Of a stretch of DNA of 64,000 bases, positions 1 to 9,602 are shown one piece after another; the stretch's first letter is position 1; each line of letters starts with the position of its first letter. The position numbers were made by a program, and so were the translations under genes. The notes under the pieces are model-generated. The model saw only the letters and a list, made by a program, of their open reading frames with translations. It searched no databases and was not told the DNA's origin. Source of the DNA: Stemphylium vesicarium (lineage: Eukaryota; Ascomycota; Dothideomycetes; Pleosporales; Pleosporaceae); contig QXCR01000023.1 in the NCBI GenBank assembly GCA_004380135.1, positions 127,224-191,223 on the forward strand, given 5' to 3'.

Positions 1-383
1 AGTAGGCAGCTGCATGACGCGCGTTAGCACTATTGTCGCATTTCAGGCAGTCGCACGTGACTTACCCTTCTTCTTGGTTGTGACAATCTGGACTAGGTCG
101 GGGGTGAGAACGAAGAGCGTCGCAGGGAACTCGTAGCCTAGCAACCACAACTATGGGCCTTGTCAGCGCAATGTCTATCAAATGTCGGAATGCGCAATCT
201 CACCTGGAAAGCAGCGGGCTTGAGGTAGATGCCAGGCTCGCTCGCCTTGCCCACCAGCGTCGCGATGGAGCTTGCGCCCTGGAAAATCTGGTCGCCTGAG
301 CGCTTGTCGGCCTTCCACTTGGTTACGAGGTTGTTGAGGCGCTCGTGGAAAAGCGCCTTGTCGATAACAATGTCGTCCGCCAT
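1..383 (-). CDS. SPT16: FACT complex subunit Spt16, 5' part (continues beyond the window start)
   Basis: Spt16 is the large subunit of the FACT histone chaperone, which in the nucleus disassembles and rebuilds nucleosomes during transcription and replication. Three exons are visible on the minus strand: 204-383 (60 codons from the ATG at 381-383), 66-150 and 1-9. The introns 151-203 and 10-65 have GTGAG/GTAAG donors and TAG/CAG acceptors, and the reading frame is kept across both. The N-terminus begins MADDIVIDKALFHERL and runs through KADKRSGDQIFQGASS; the second exon gives LWLLGYEFPATLFVLTPD. These are hallmarks of the Spt16 N-terminal aminopeptidase-like domain. Only about 90 of roughly 1,030 expected residues are inside the window. 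It is transcribed away from the mitochondrial carrier gene, with about 430 nt between the two start codons. Confidence 0.93.
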
Positions 384-815
384 GATTGAGGGTTCGCGAA
401 AATGAACCTCTGGGTAAGTTGACGGGACTGTGAGGTGGGTGGAGGAGAGAGAAGGCGCCGATGGGAAAAGTCGCGAAAGATGATGGCGACGACGCGAGGG
501 AACCTACGCGCTGTTGGAGGTCCGTGCCACCTCTCAACTCCGCAACGGGGTTAGTCAATCTACTTCACCTGCGAACAAGTCAGAACCTTGGAAATGCGCT
601 ACAACCCCACATTCCGATTGACACAAAGTTAGGCATCCGTCTGATGATTTCTTTAGTCCTACTTTGATCTTCTCGCCAGTCTTAGAGTTTTCGCACGTGA
701 TCCCAGTCACTCTCAATCCGCTTGTGACCTCTGCACGCGGCGCGCCTTCACCTTATAGCCAGCCAACACCCCCGCCCATGCGCCCGCAACTCTCTTTCAC
801 CTCCCATGTTATGCG
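384..815. promoter_or_regulatory. Divergent intergenic region between SPT16 and the carrier gene
   Basis: About 430 nt separate the two start codons, so both promoters must lie here. I see no clear TATA box. The stretch is of mixed composition, and I see no further gene or repeat in it. Confidence 0.4.
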
Positions 816-2085
816 ATGACGACCGGCTCCAGTCTCCGCGCTGGAGTCTCTTCCCGCAGCGATGTCCCCAATGACAGCGTCCCCGAGACCCCGCAAGCAC
901 CCAACAAGGCACCAGCGACGGGTGTGCAAGCCGCTGGTATGCGAGCCGTCGCTGCGAGAATGGTGGCCTTTTACTTCAGAGCGCCGGTCAAGGCCTTCTT
1001 CAGGGGGAGGATAGATTACATGAGCTATGCTAGGGCTATTAACCCGCACATCATGGCCGATGCGAAGTGGTCGTGGAGAATGACCACCCCCGCCGTATTG
1101 GCCCATGCTATACGGACTGAGGGATGGGGTTTCATACCGAAACAGGTCTTACCGCCGCTGATGGCGAATACATGGTAGGTACGGCATTTCCTTGAGTCTT
1201 GCACGTCTAATACGATGCAGTATCGGCGCAGTACTTTACACGACATATCTCCACAGTCTATCAGCTCTCCACGAACCTTCTTCACACCAAACTAAGCGCG
1301 TATATCCGCCTCCCCCACCATCTGTAACTTTTACCGCCGGCCTCATCGGTGGCGGTGTACAGTCCATCATCGCCGCGCCATTCGACGCCCTCCAGACCCG
1401 CTTTCGCACCGCCGACATCCTCGAGGGCAGGCACAAAACAATGTGGCACTACGCTGGACACAAGCTGCGTTCCATCGGCGTGCAGGGTATCTTCGCAGGC
1501 TGGACGTTGAGCTTCTTCAAAGACGCATTCGGCGCCGCAGTCTTCTTCGGTACCTTTGAAACAGTCAAGAGCCAGGCATATCTCGAATTCGTCTCGCGAT
1601 ATTATGGCAGTCGGACGCGCGACACGTTGCTGGAGAACTCGATACCGTACCTAGAAGAAGACCACGATGATCGCCCAGTAATACGACCGCACTATATGCT
1701 AGAGCCCATGTTCTTACTTCTAGCAGGCGCCTCTGCATCCGTCACATCTCAACTCGTCCAGCATCCCCTGACCGAAATACAAGACGTGCACTACCGCCGA
1801 CTCGAGGCCCTCGATTTTCAGGCACACCAGGACAACAAGCCCTCACACATCGTCAGACGCTACTACCATGCCTACGAGGAGACTTTTGCACAGTGCAAGA
1901 TGCTAGCCAAGCGCGCTGGTGGATGGAGAAAATACCTCTACCGCGACTTTTTCATGAGCACTGTCAAACAAGTCCCGAGCACAGCCGCCGGACTTATCGT
2001 TTTCGAAATCGTACGCCGGAAGTACTCGTTCGAGAATGAGGAAGTCATGATAAATCACGAAGATGCACGCATCCTGTTGACATGA
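816..2085 (+). CDS. Divergent mitochondrial carrier family protein
   Basis: Member of the mitochondrial solute carrier family (SLC25), expected in the inner mitochondrial membrane; the substrate cannot be read from the sequence. Two exons, 816-1174 and 1221-2085, are joined by a 46-nt intron (GTAGGT...GCAG), giving 407 residues. The second repeat carries a good carrier signature, APFDALQTRFR, followed by a G-rich turn and the GIFAGWTLSFFKDAFG helix that typically ends a carrier repeat. The third repeat has a weakened signature (HPLTEIQDVHYRR), and the first lacks a recognisable PxDxxK/R. The N-terminal 60 residues look disordered. It resembles the divergent fungal carriers related to yeast YFR045W more than a classical ADP/ATP or phosphate carrier; that assignment is from memory of the family. 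The downstream neighbour is an unrelated GST. Confidence 0.8.
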
Positions 2086-2675
2086 CGACGACGACGACGA
2101 AGACATCCATAGACTTTCGCATCAGCTTTGTATATAATACATCTTGGACCAGGGCCAACATAGATTTCGGACGGATCGGGACGGCCATGCTTTCTTTTGC
2201 ATATACTAGAGCTCAAGAGGGACCACGATACCCAGGAGTGGCCGGAGATCAGCCATTAGACTGTACTATTGCTGACTAAACTTCATTCATACCACACTTT
2301 TCAACCCTTGTTCAAGGCTCACACAATGTATCGTATATTTTCTGTGTAATGACACCGGGCATGTACGGTTGGCAATCGGCGAAACATCGCTGCTTGGTAA
2401 TTCGCGCTAGTATTTGTCCGGTCCACAGGTATGGGATCGCCGACACGAATTACAAACTTTCGGAAATCACCAAGGTTCTGAGTAAAGGAAGCCTGGGCTC
2501 CCACCGCTATCATGTCTTCAGAGTCTTTCTCGATTGAATGCTAATTTACTCCTCACTTCCACTCTGTTATAAGAGCCTGCAGTCGTATACTCACCTCGTC
2601 AATAATCTTCATCATTGTCATTAACTTACACTACCAACCAAACCAATCTTCCTTTTCCAATCAAATCACCCCACC
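2086..2675. other. Intergenic region upstream of the GST gene
   Basis: Holds the carrier 3' UTR, beginning with a short run of ACG repeats at the stop codon, and the GST promoter. A TATAAG element at 2569-2574 lies about 105 nt before the GST start. The last 40 nt are CA/CT-rich, as is common in fungal 5' leaders. Short open frames here show no recognisable domain. Confidence 0.4.
2569..2574 (+). promoter_or_regulatory. Possible TATA element of the GST gene
   Basis: The sequence TATAAG lies about 105 nt before the GST start codon and is followed by pyrimidine-rich leader. Position and sequence fit a core promoter; there is no other support. Confidence 0.3.
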
Positions 2676-3483
2676 ATGGGCTTGATAGTACACCACCTCC
2701 AACGCTCGCAGTCCGAGCGAGTCGTCTGGCTCTGCGAGGAACTCGGCCTTGACTACGAGCTAAAAGTCTACCAACGAACACGACCCAGCCTAGCAGCACC
2801 ACCAGAACTCAAAGCTCTGTAAGATAGCATCCTCCAACCCCCTTCTCTCCTTGTCAAGAAGAAACAAAAAGAGAAATTATCCCTCAACTCTCCCTCTACT
2901 ACACCAACCAGTCTAACTCCAACCCACGCACAGCCACCCCACCGGTACCGCCCCCATAATCCAAGACGGCACCACAACCCTCTCCGAAACCAGCGCTATT
3001 TTGGAATACATCATCGGCCGCTACAGCCCCGCCTCCCACGCCCTCACCATCCCGCCCTCAGCTTTAAACTACCCCGACTACCTCTTCTGGTACCACTGGG
3101 CCCTCGGAACCTTCCAGCCCACCACAATGAGCCTAATCTATCTCCGGCGCAGCGGGATCCCCGAGTCGCACCCTATGATCGCGCTCTTCAACAGCCGTAT
3201 TGAGAATGCGCTCGCGATGATGGATCAGCGGCTCAAGCAGTGTGAGTGGCTCGCGGGTGAAGCGTTCTCGCTCGCGGATTTGTATGCGGTTTTTGTGGTT
3301 AGTACGATGAGGTTGTTTACGCCGTTTGCGCTGAGGGGGTTTGAGGGTGTAATGGGGTGGTTGAGCAGGGTGGGGGAGAGGGAGGCGTATAAGAGGATGG
3401 TTGAGAAGGCGGAGGGGGGTGAGGATAGAGGTGTTGTTCCTCTAATTTGTGAGGAGGTGCCGAAGGCTATGGCGGAGTATTAG
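2676..3483 (+). CDS. Glutathione S-transferase, Gtt1-like
   Basis: Cytosolic glutathione S-transferase, conjugating glutathione to electrophiles or reducing peroxides. Exons 2676-2818 and 2934-3483 flank a 115-nt intron (GTAAGA...CACAG); the product is 230 residues, normal for the family. The N-terminal thioredoxin-like domain (1-80) shows the SQSERVVWLCEELGLDYEL helix with the Ser of the Gtt1/Ure2-type active site, the HPTGTAPIIQDG loop with the cis-proline, and LSETSAILEYI, which binds the glutathione gamma-glutamyl group. The C-terminal all-helical domain (about 95-220) contains WLAGEAFSLADLYAVFVV, the usual N-capping box region. The start is supported by the CACCATGG context. The nearby ACC-synthase-like gene is not obviously linked in function. 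Confidence 0.88.
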
Positions 3484-4404
3484 GGGAGGGGTGTGTGGGT
3501 GTCGTGTGACACCACCGTATTGACAGCTTTTTTCTACATACTTTCTGTTTTCAACTAGAATTCTCCATCTCAATTTCGCAGCGTTGCGTGAACAAGCTAC
3601 CAAGTCCCCATACACATATATATACCACAATCAATCCGAAATCCGCGACATGATATGCATCCCACACCCTCTAGCACCCCCAGAATCTGCTTTGCTTCCT
3701 TCCAAACACACCAACCAAATCCCTTCCTAACCCAATGCCCGTTTACTTTCTACCCCAACCATCGCAAGCCTAAACCGTTTCAGCAATAATAGCGAATACG
3801 ACTCCAGGGTAGGATAAAGTTCACAAACCCCGCTAGACCCAAGTGCAGTGGGATGCCGACGCCAGCGCAACCTCCGATCCGCTTTACCCCGCGTACAGCG
3901 GGATACCGAAGTGTCGGGACATACAAAAGCTGCGCTAGTGAGTATCCCCGCATCGCAAGATGCCGATGATGCATTAATGTACTACTAGGTTAGGTGCTAT
4001 GTTAGGTGGGTGGGATGCCGACGGTAAGTAGCTAATGTGGCTAGCGTTATCGGGACTCGTACTGGCAGAGATGTGGTGATGGTGAAGCTCCCCTGCCTCT
4101 GAGCTAGGGCAAGCGTTGAACGACATTGGAGACAGTGGCGATGCGTAGGAACGATGTGTTTTGTAACCGGCGGCGGATATTGGCGGACGGATTTGCTGTC
4201 GCTGGTGGGAGCGTTGTTCCGTGAGTGGTTGTTCGCTGTTACTTTCCTTGTGCGTTTGCGGCATGTGGCGATGGCATGGATGCGGAGGCGGGATGGGGGA
4301 ATGGTATAAAGGTTGACGCGGGCGGAACATGACTGTGTGGTTTCTTATTCCAACTTCTTCCTCTCCGCTATACCAACGCCCGTAAGACAGACTTGCACGC
4401 CGTC
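3484..4404. other. Intergenic region, GST 3' end to aminotransferase promoter
   Basis: About 920 nt without a recognisable gene. It contains the GST 3' UTR and, near the right end, a TATAAA at 4305-4310. I found no RNA gene or repeat in it. Confidence 0.4.
4305..4310 (+). promoter_or_regulatory. Possible TATA box of the ACC-synthase-like gene
   Basis: TATAAA sits 95 nt before the chosen ATG at 4405, at a reasonable core-promoter distance. No experimental support is visible. Confidence 0.35.
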
Positions 4405-5844
4405 ATGGCAAACCCCAATCTCTCCTCCCGCGGTACCCACGCCAGCACAGTGGGAGCCAAAGAATTCGTACGCATTTTATCTCTTTCCCTCTCTTTCTCT
4501 CTACACCACCCAGTCCCTATAACCACACGACTAACACCCGCGAAAAAGGAAATGTGGGACATCATAACCAACCTCTACTCCCCCACCCACAACCCCTCAG
4601 GCTACATCTCCCTAGGCATCGCCGAAAACAGCCTCATGCACAGCGAACTGCGCGCCTTCCTCAACTCAAAATCACTGGTGGATAGCGAATCACACGGCCT
4701 AACCTACGGCGACGGCCCCTACGGTTCCAACGCCGTAAAAGCCTCCCTCGCCACTTTCTTAACTACACACCTGGCCCCCGCAAACGCACTAGCAGCTTCG
4801 CAGATCTTCGTCACGAACGGCGTGTCCTCTGCAGTCGAGCACTGCGCGTGGAGTCTCGCGAACCCAGGCGACGCGATACTCCTCGGCCGGCCGTATTACC
4901 GCGCTTTCCTGCCGGATATGCAGATGAGAACGGGGGTAACCGTGCTGCCTGTGGCTTTCGGATCGTCGAACCCGTGTAGTGAGGAGTGTGTAAGCCACTA
5001 CGAAGACGCGGTTTTGGATGCGAAGGGAAAAGGCGTGGCTGTACGAGCGATAATGCTATGTCAACCGCACAACCCGCTTGGACGATGCTATACGCGCCCC
5101 GCGCTGCTGGGTCTAATGCGGTTGTGTCAGAAATACGGAATTCATCTGATAAGCGATGAGATTTATGCGCTGTCTACGTGGAATAACACTGTAGATGCAC
5201 ATGCGGAGGCCGTGCCGTTCGAATCCGTGCTCAAGGTTCAGAAAGCTGATATTATCGATCCTGCTCTCGTACATGTCCTCTGGGGCGTTTCGAAAGACTT
5301 TGGCGCGAATGGACTACGGCTAGGCGCGATCGTGTCGCCGGCTAATCCCGCGTTTCTGGCGGCGTGTCGCACGTGTAGTATTTATTCGTCTCCCTCTTCA
5401 CTAGCGGAAAACGCAGTCGTGGCGCTCTTGTCCGATACCGCGTTTGTGGAAACCTACATGGCGACGAATCAAGCGAGGCTATCAGCTGCTTACGCGACAG
5501 CTGTGGGAGAGTTGAAGAAACACGGGATCGGATATATGCCTGGTGCGAATGCGGCGTTTTTCATTTGGATTGATCTAGGTGGGTTTGTGGATCGGGCGTT
5601 ACTCAGGGGAGAGGAAAAGGCGTGCGATGGGAAGGAGAGGACGAAGCTGATTCGCGGGTTTCTGATGGAGAAGAAGGTCTTTTTGGTTGATGGCGATGCG
5701 GTTGGGGCGGAGGAACCGGGATGGTTTCGGCTTGTGTTTACGCAGAGGGAGGACCTGGTTGTTGAGGGGATTAGACGGATTGTGGAGGCGTTGAGGCCGG
5801 AGATAGGTGGGCTGAGCGGTTTGAGTTTGGAAAGTGCGGCGTAG
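4405..5844 (+). CDS. ACC-synthase-like PLP-dependent aminotransferase (class I/II)
   Basis: Fold-type I PLP enzyme related to 1-aminocyclopropane-1-carboxylate synthase and class I/II aminotransferases. Exons 4405-4467 and 4549-5844 give 452 residues. The intron (4468-4548, GTACGC...AAAAAG with a CTAACAC branch site) is 81 nt and has no stop in frame, so an unspliced message would encode a longer protein. Visible motifs: GYISLGIAENSLMHSEL (substrate-binding GxAEN region), YGDGPYGS, VTNGVSSAVEH (PLP phosphate contact), CQPHNPLGRCY, SDEIYALSTW (Asp that binds the pyridine N, then Tyr) and WGVSKDFGANGLRLG, with the Schiff-base lysine at about residue 270. Fungal members often make other amino-acid products, so ethylene precursor synthesis should not be assumed. 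No partner ACC oxidase or deaminase is visible in the window. Confidence 0.85.
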   Translation: MANPNLSSRGTHASTVGAKEFVRILSLSLSFSLHHPVPITTRLTPAKKEMWDIITNLYSPTHNPSGYISLGIAENSLMHSELRAFLNSKSLVDSESHGLTYGDGPYGSNAVKASLATFLTTHLAPANALAASQIFVTNGVSSAVEHCAWSLANPGDAILLGRPYYRAFLPDMQMRTGVTVLPVAFGSSNPCSEECVSHYEDAVLDAKGKGVAVRAIMLCQPHNPLGRCYTRPALLGLMRLCQKYGIHLISDEIYALSTWNNTVDAHAEAVPFESVLKVQKADIIDPALVHVLWGVSKDFGANGLRLGAIVSPANPAFLAACRTCSIYSSPSSLAENAVVALLSDTAFVETYMATNQARLSAAYATAVGELKKHGIGYMPGANAAFFIWIDLGGFVDRALLRGEEKACDGKERTKLIRGFLMEKKVFLVDGDAVGAEEPGWFRLVFTQREDLVVEGIRRIVEALRPEIGGLSGLSLESAA

Positions 5845-7442
5845 GATGTTGGTGGTTTGTTGGGCGTGTTCATTGCACACTGTGCGTGATGTGGTCGTAG
5901 ACGAATAGGGAGGGATTTGTAAAGGAAAACTAGTCGTGGCATTGTTGCGAATCGACTAGAATGCACAGCAAGGAAAGAAAAACGCAATCGCAGGATAAGC
6001 CTCACCGGACTGCATACCCTCTATGTGGTAGGCTCGTGGAGGCCTGCCTTGCTACATACGTAAGCGGAGATTTTGCCTTTTTATTTGAGCTAGAAGGCTA
6101 TATTCAACACTATAGAACTATCGCGAGATCGTTGCCTTACTAAAACGAGGGGCCTCACGCTTTTTGTACGCCTACAACTGCAATCACGTCAATCAACCAC
6201 GAGCTTCACATTTGATTTGATTGAATTGATTGCTGCCAACTCTGGTTGCACTACGGTCTTCTTTTAGGAAAAGACAGAAAAGAGACAGCAGGTTAGGAGT
6301 TGCAACGCGGTAAAGGAACCGGGTATAGAGTATGCTTTACTTGCTGTATCGTACGTTGCGGATGATTCTTCAAAAACATTTCCAATGAATAACCACGTCG
6401 TGGCTTCATTGAATGAATGAAGCGGAACGTGAAGTCGACGAGAGCGGTGGCGCTGATGGGAAGAGCTAAACTCATCACTCTGTTGACCTTGGCAAATGTC
6501 AAATTTGCAGGGAAGTATAATGGCATGTAGTGAAGTTTCGCTGTAGCAATGTTCTGGAACTCAAATGTGTTAGTTTGAATGTGCCTGGGGACGAGTTATG
6601 ATCACAGCTCGATGTCTATCTGTGAAGCAAAGCTTTGGGGGTACCTTGAGTGAAGCCAGCCTGTTATCGAATGAGCATTCAATTGGCGCACGAAAGGCAT
6701 CGCGAGAGACGTGTTGTGCGATGATTCGCTGGGATCGATACACATTCGACCAGAAAGGGACGCAGAAAGTGAGATACGGACGAGACTTGGCGGGGCATAT
6801 CCTGTGTCAGATCTCGCTGGTCATGTCGACTCCTTCACCTTACCATGCGCTGCACCCCAGGTACCGTAATACTCATGATATTTTGGTTTCCGTCCGAAGC
6901 CCCAGCAGCAACGATGGCAGAGGTCAATTTTCTGGAGAGACAAACCAGGCCAAGGCGCTTACATAATGGCTTTTTGGGGTTAAAATAGAGTGGTAGCCAG
7001 TAAAACCGACATGTTGGTGAAGACAGAAAGCTGTGACTTGGTGTTCGCAGAGGAAGACTGCTAGACGAATAACGTTAGCGCCAGATTAGTCAGCCCACGT
7101 AGTGCGTCATCGACGTAACACAACCTTGGAACCACTAACCCTCATCACTCGTTCCGCATCACGAGTTTACCGGCTTGACGTACATATAAATGTGGAAATA
7201 TGATGGCCTTTTGCTCGCTTCTTCGGCAATGGCTACTTCGATCTGATCACGGGGATTACGCACAAAATCATGGTCGTACGAACACAGGGCGCAGCCCCTC
7301 ATTTAAACCCGACGCAAATGCCGAAGTAGCGATGCGTCGACTCACCGTCGCATATATCCGCCAGAGATCTCTGTAGACCTGTTCGATATCGCACTCTCGT
7401 TTCCCCTCTAGCCAACTCATCTAGAAAGCTATTCACATCATC
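5845..7442. other. 1.6-kb intergenic region without a recognised gene
   Basis: Contains the aminotransferase 3' UTR and the dehydrogenase promoter, including a TATAAA at 7185-7190. A few short open frames, the longest about 120 codons at 6598-6966 on the plus strand, match no family I know and are probably chance. A short TTGATTTGATTGAATTGATT stretch lies near 6213. I see no RNA gene or transposon. Confidence 0.4.
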
Positions 7443-8594
7443 ATGTCATCCCGGCCGCCAATCAAGCTCGCCGTGCTCGACGATTACCACGACATAGCAG
7501 CGCGACATTTCTCTCATCTCGACTCAGCAAATATCGATATTGCAGTCTTCCATGATACCCTACCTTCGTATTCGCATCCAAAAACCTCCGATGCCGAACG
7601 CCAAGCCCTCGTCGATCGGTTGAGGCCCTTTTCCGCTCTGTCAACGCTGCGCGAACGCACTCCATTTCCGGGGGACCTCCTCCGCCAACTACCGAACCTC
7701 AAAATCATCCTTGCGACTGGCGCAAAATTCGAGAGTTGGGACATGAACACGATGAAAGAGCTCAGCATCAAAGTGTATACAGCGCCTGGAAAAGGCAGAA
7801 CCGATGGCAAAGGTAGCGGACAGTCGCCGCGATCGTTGCCAATTAAGCAAGGTGGTGGACATCCCACCACACAACATGTCTGGGCACTCATACTCGGACT
7901 TGCGCGCAACATCGCTGCAGATGATGCAGTCGTCAAGGGTAAAGGCGTTCCAACTGGTTGGCAGACGGAGCTTGCGATGGGCCTGCAGGGGAAGACCTTG
8001 GGATTAGTCGGACTTGGCAGGATTGGTGCGCATGTAGCCAGGGTTGGCGTGCTCGCTTTTGGTATGAAGGTTGTATGCTGGAGTGCTAATCTCACGCAAG
8101 AAAAGGCCGATAGTCTCGCCGAGGAGTGTGGTCTGTCTGTCACAGGTGGAGGTATGATTGGAGAAGAAGAAAAGACGTTCAAAACGGTCAGCAAAGAGGA
8201 ACTCTTCAGGACAGCAGACGTTGTATCCGTGCACTATGTGCTCAGCGACCGATCGAGGGGCATTGTCGGGGCGCAAGAGCTGGAATGGATGAAACCTTCC
8301 GGGCTACTGATCAATACCTCTCGCGGGCCGCTTGTTGATGAATCTGCTTTGCTAGACACCCTCCGAAACAAGCGCATACGTGGTGCTGCTCTTGATGTAT
8401 TCGACATTGAGCCACTTCCATCCGACAGTCCATGGCGTAACGAGGACTGGGATGTCAAAGATAAGAGTAGGGTACTGCTGACGCCGCATATGGGATATGT
8501 TGAAGAGGGCACTTTGACGACGTGGTATGAAGAGACAGCAGAAAACCTAGAAAGATTAGTGAAAGGGAAGGAGCTGCTACATCGAATAATTTAA
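7443..8594 (+). CDS. D-isomer-specific 2-hydroxyacid dehydrogenase
   Basis: NAD(P)-dependent oxidoreductase of the D-2-hydroxyacid dehydrogenase family (phosphoglycerate/glyoxylate reductase type), interconverting 2-oxo acids and D-2-hydroxyacids; the substrate is unknown. Single exon, 383 residues, slightly longer than the usual 320-350 because of an insert around residues 120-145 (GKGRTDGKGSGQSPRS). The catalytic domain starts IKLAVLDDYHD. The Rossmann domain shows LGLVGLGRIGAHVARVG (GxGxxG). The catalytic Arg lies in INTSRGPLVDESAL, the Glu in FDIEPLPSDSPW and the His in LLTPHMGYVEEGT. All three catalytic residues are present, so it should be active. The insert could be read as a missed intron, but its ends lack good splice sites. 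Downstream lies the DUF917 remnant on the opposite strand. Confidence 0.88.
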   Translation: MSSRPPIKLAVLDDYHDIAARHFSHLDSANIDIAVFHDTLPSYSHPKTSDAERQALVDRLRPFSALSTLRERTPFPGDLLRQLPNLKIILATGAKFESWDMNTMKELSIKVYTAPGKGRTDGKGSGQSPRSLPIKQGGGHPTTQHVWALILGLARNIAADDAVVKGKGVPTGWQTELAMGLQGKTLGLVGLGRIGAHVARVGVLAFGMKVVCWSANLTQEKADSLAEECGLSVTGGGMIGEEEKTFKTVSKEELFRTADVVSVHYVLSDRSRGIVGAQELEWMKPSGLLINTSRGPLVDESALLDTLRNKRIRGAALDVFDIEPLPSDSPWRNEDWDVKDKSRVLLTPHMGYVEEGTLTTWYEETAENLERLVKGKELLHRII

Positions 8595-8708
8595 CTCTGC
8601 GACTTCGACTGTGAGCGCATCTCCTTTTGGTTGCGGCACAGCTATATCAATGCGACAGCAGTCACGAGATGTAATTTTACAGCTTTCCGGTTCATTCAAG
8701 TATATGCT

Positions 8709-9480
8709 TCACGCCAAGGTACCCGAAGAGGCTGATCCCGCGACTGTGAATTCACCAATTACACTGCGAGGCTTATTGAACTTTCCCAGAGGCTTGTACT
8801 CAAGATCATTGAAGCCAAATCCCTTTGGACCACCAATTTCCAAGGCCCTTTTGGTCGATGTCCATTTTTCAGAAGCGGTGATGCCCAGAACAACGACGGG
8901 TAGGCCATATCGGTACTCTTGAGTCCCAAGTGCCTCGCCATTCTGAGCATCAAGAACACAGATTAAATTTGGCACCATGGCAAGAATCTGCAATTTGGTC
9001 AGCACACATCTTACACGAGCTCGTGTAGGACGCATCGGGGCCAATATTCACCTGTTCTTTACCGTTGGCACCCTCTATCCTCGCGTAGATGTTCTCATTC
9101 TTGAATGGAATGATCATGCGCTCTTTGGCCAAACCGGAATCTTCAGCCGTCGACTCGATGATGACCTCACCATATGCGTGTCCCATTCTCAGGACGCGCT
9201 CAACCCCAATGATCTTGCCTTTGAACAGGACGCGAGCGGAGTCCGGCCCACCAACTCCAGCGATGATAGATTCTGCGACTGTATCGATAGACTTGGTGCA
9301 TCTGGATAGAATCACGGCACGACCGATACGCCACGCCAAGGACATGGTGTTCTCAATGACCCACTTTTTGGTGTTTTCGCCGCTTACAGGACCTTTCGCG
9401 CATCCAACATGCGATCCCATCTGTGACAAAGCTGCGCGAAGAGCTCGTTCAGCGTCCAGTTCTGTTGGTGCTTTGGTCAT
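8709..9480 (-). pseudogene. 3' remnant of a DUF917 / hydantoinase-oxoprolinase-type gene
   Basis: Encodes only the C-terminal half of a DUF917 domain (now called S-methyl thiohydantoin desulfurase-like), which in fungi is usually fused behind a hydantoinase/oxoprolinase (HyuA) domain in a protein of about 900-1000 residues. Two exons, 9052-9480 and 8709-8987, with a 64-nt intron (GTGAAT...TTGCAG), keep frame for 235 codons. Recognisable stretches are RAALSQMGSHVGCAKGPVSG, NTMSLAWRIGRAV, HAYGEVIIES, LICVLDAQNGEALGTQEYRYG and KGFGFNDLEYKPLG. The first Met corresponds to an internal position of homologues, and no upstream exon for the missing N-terminal part can be seen. I call it a 5'-truncated pseudogene, though a short expressed protein cannot be excluded. 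It lies head-to-head with the NCS1 permease remnant, which is truncated at the same side. Confidence 0.62.
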
Positions 9481-9602
9481 GAACTCGTCTCACGGTTAGC
9501 GAGGTCTAGCCCTAACATCTTCCCACCACAACTGTTACCTACAATGATCCTTCCGTTGCCGTCAGAGATACACGTCGGTATCATCATCGCTTTCTTTTCA
9601 TA

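Noticed and set aside
5216..5240. TTCGAATCC in the aminotransferase gene, resembling a tRNA B box
   Set aside because: It lies in a conserved coding region, and no A box or cloverleaf can be formed around it.
7800..7870. Intron in the hydroxyacid dehydrogenase insert
   Set aside because: No donor/acceptor pair keeps the frame better than the continuous reading, although an insert relative to the family remains.
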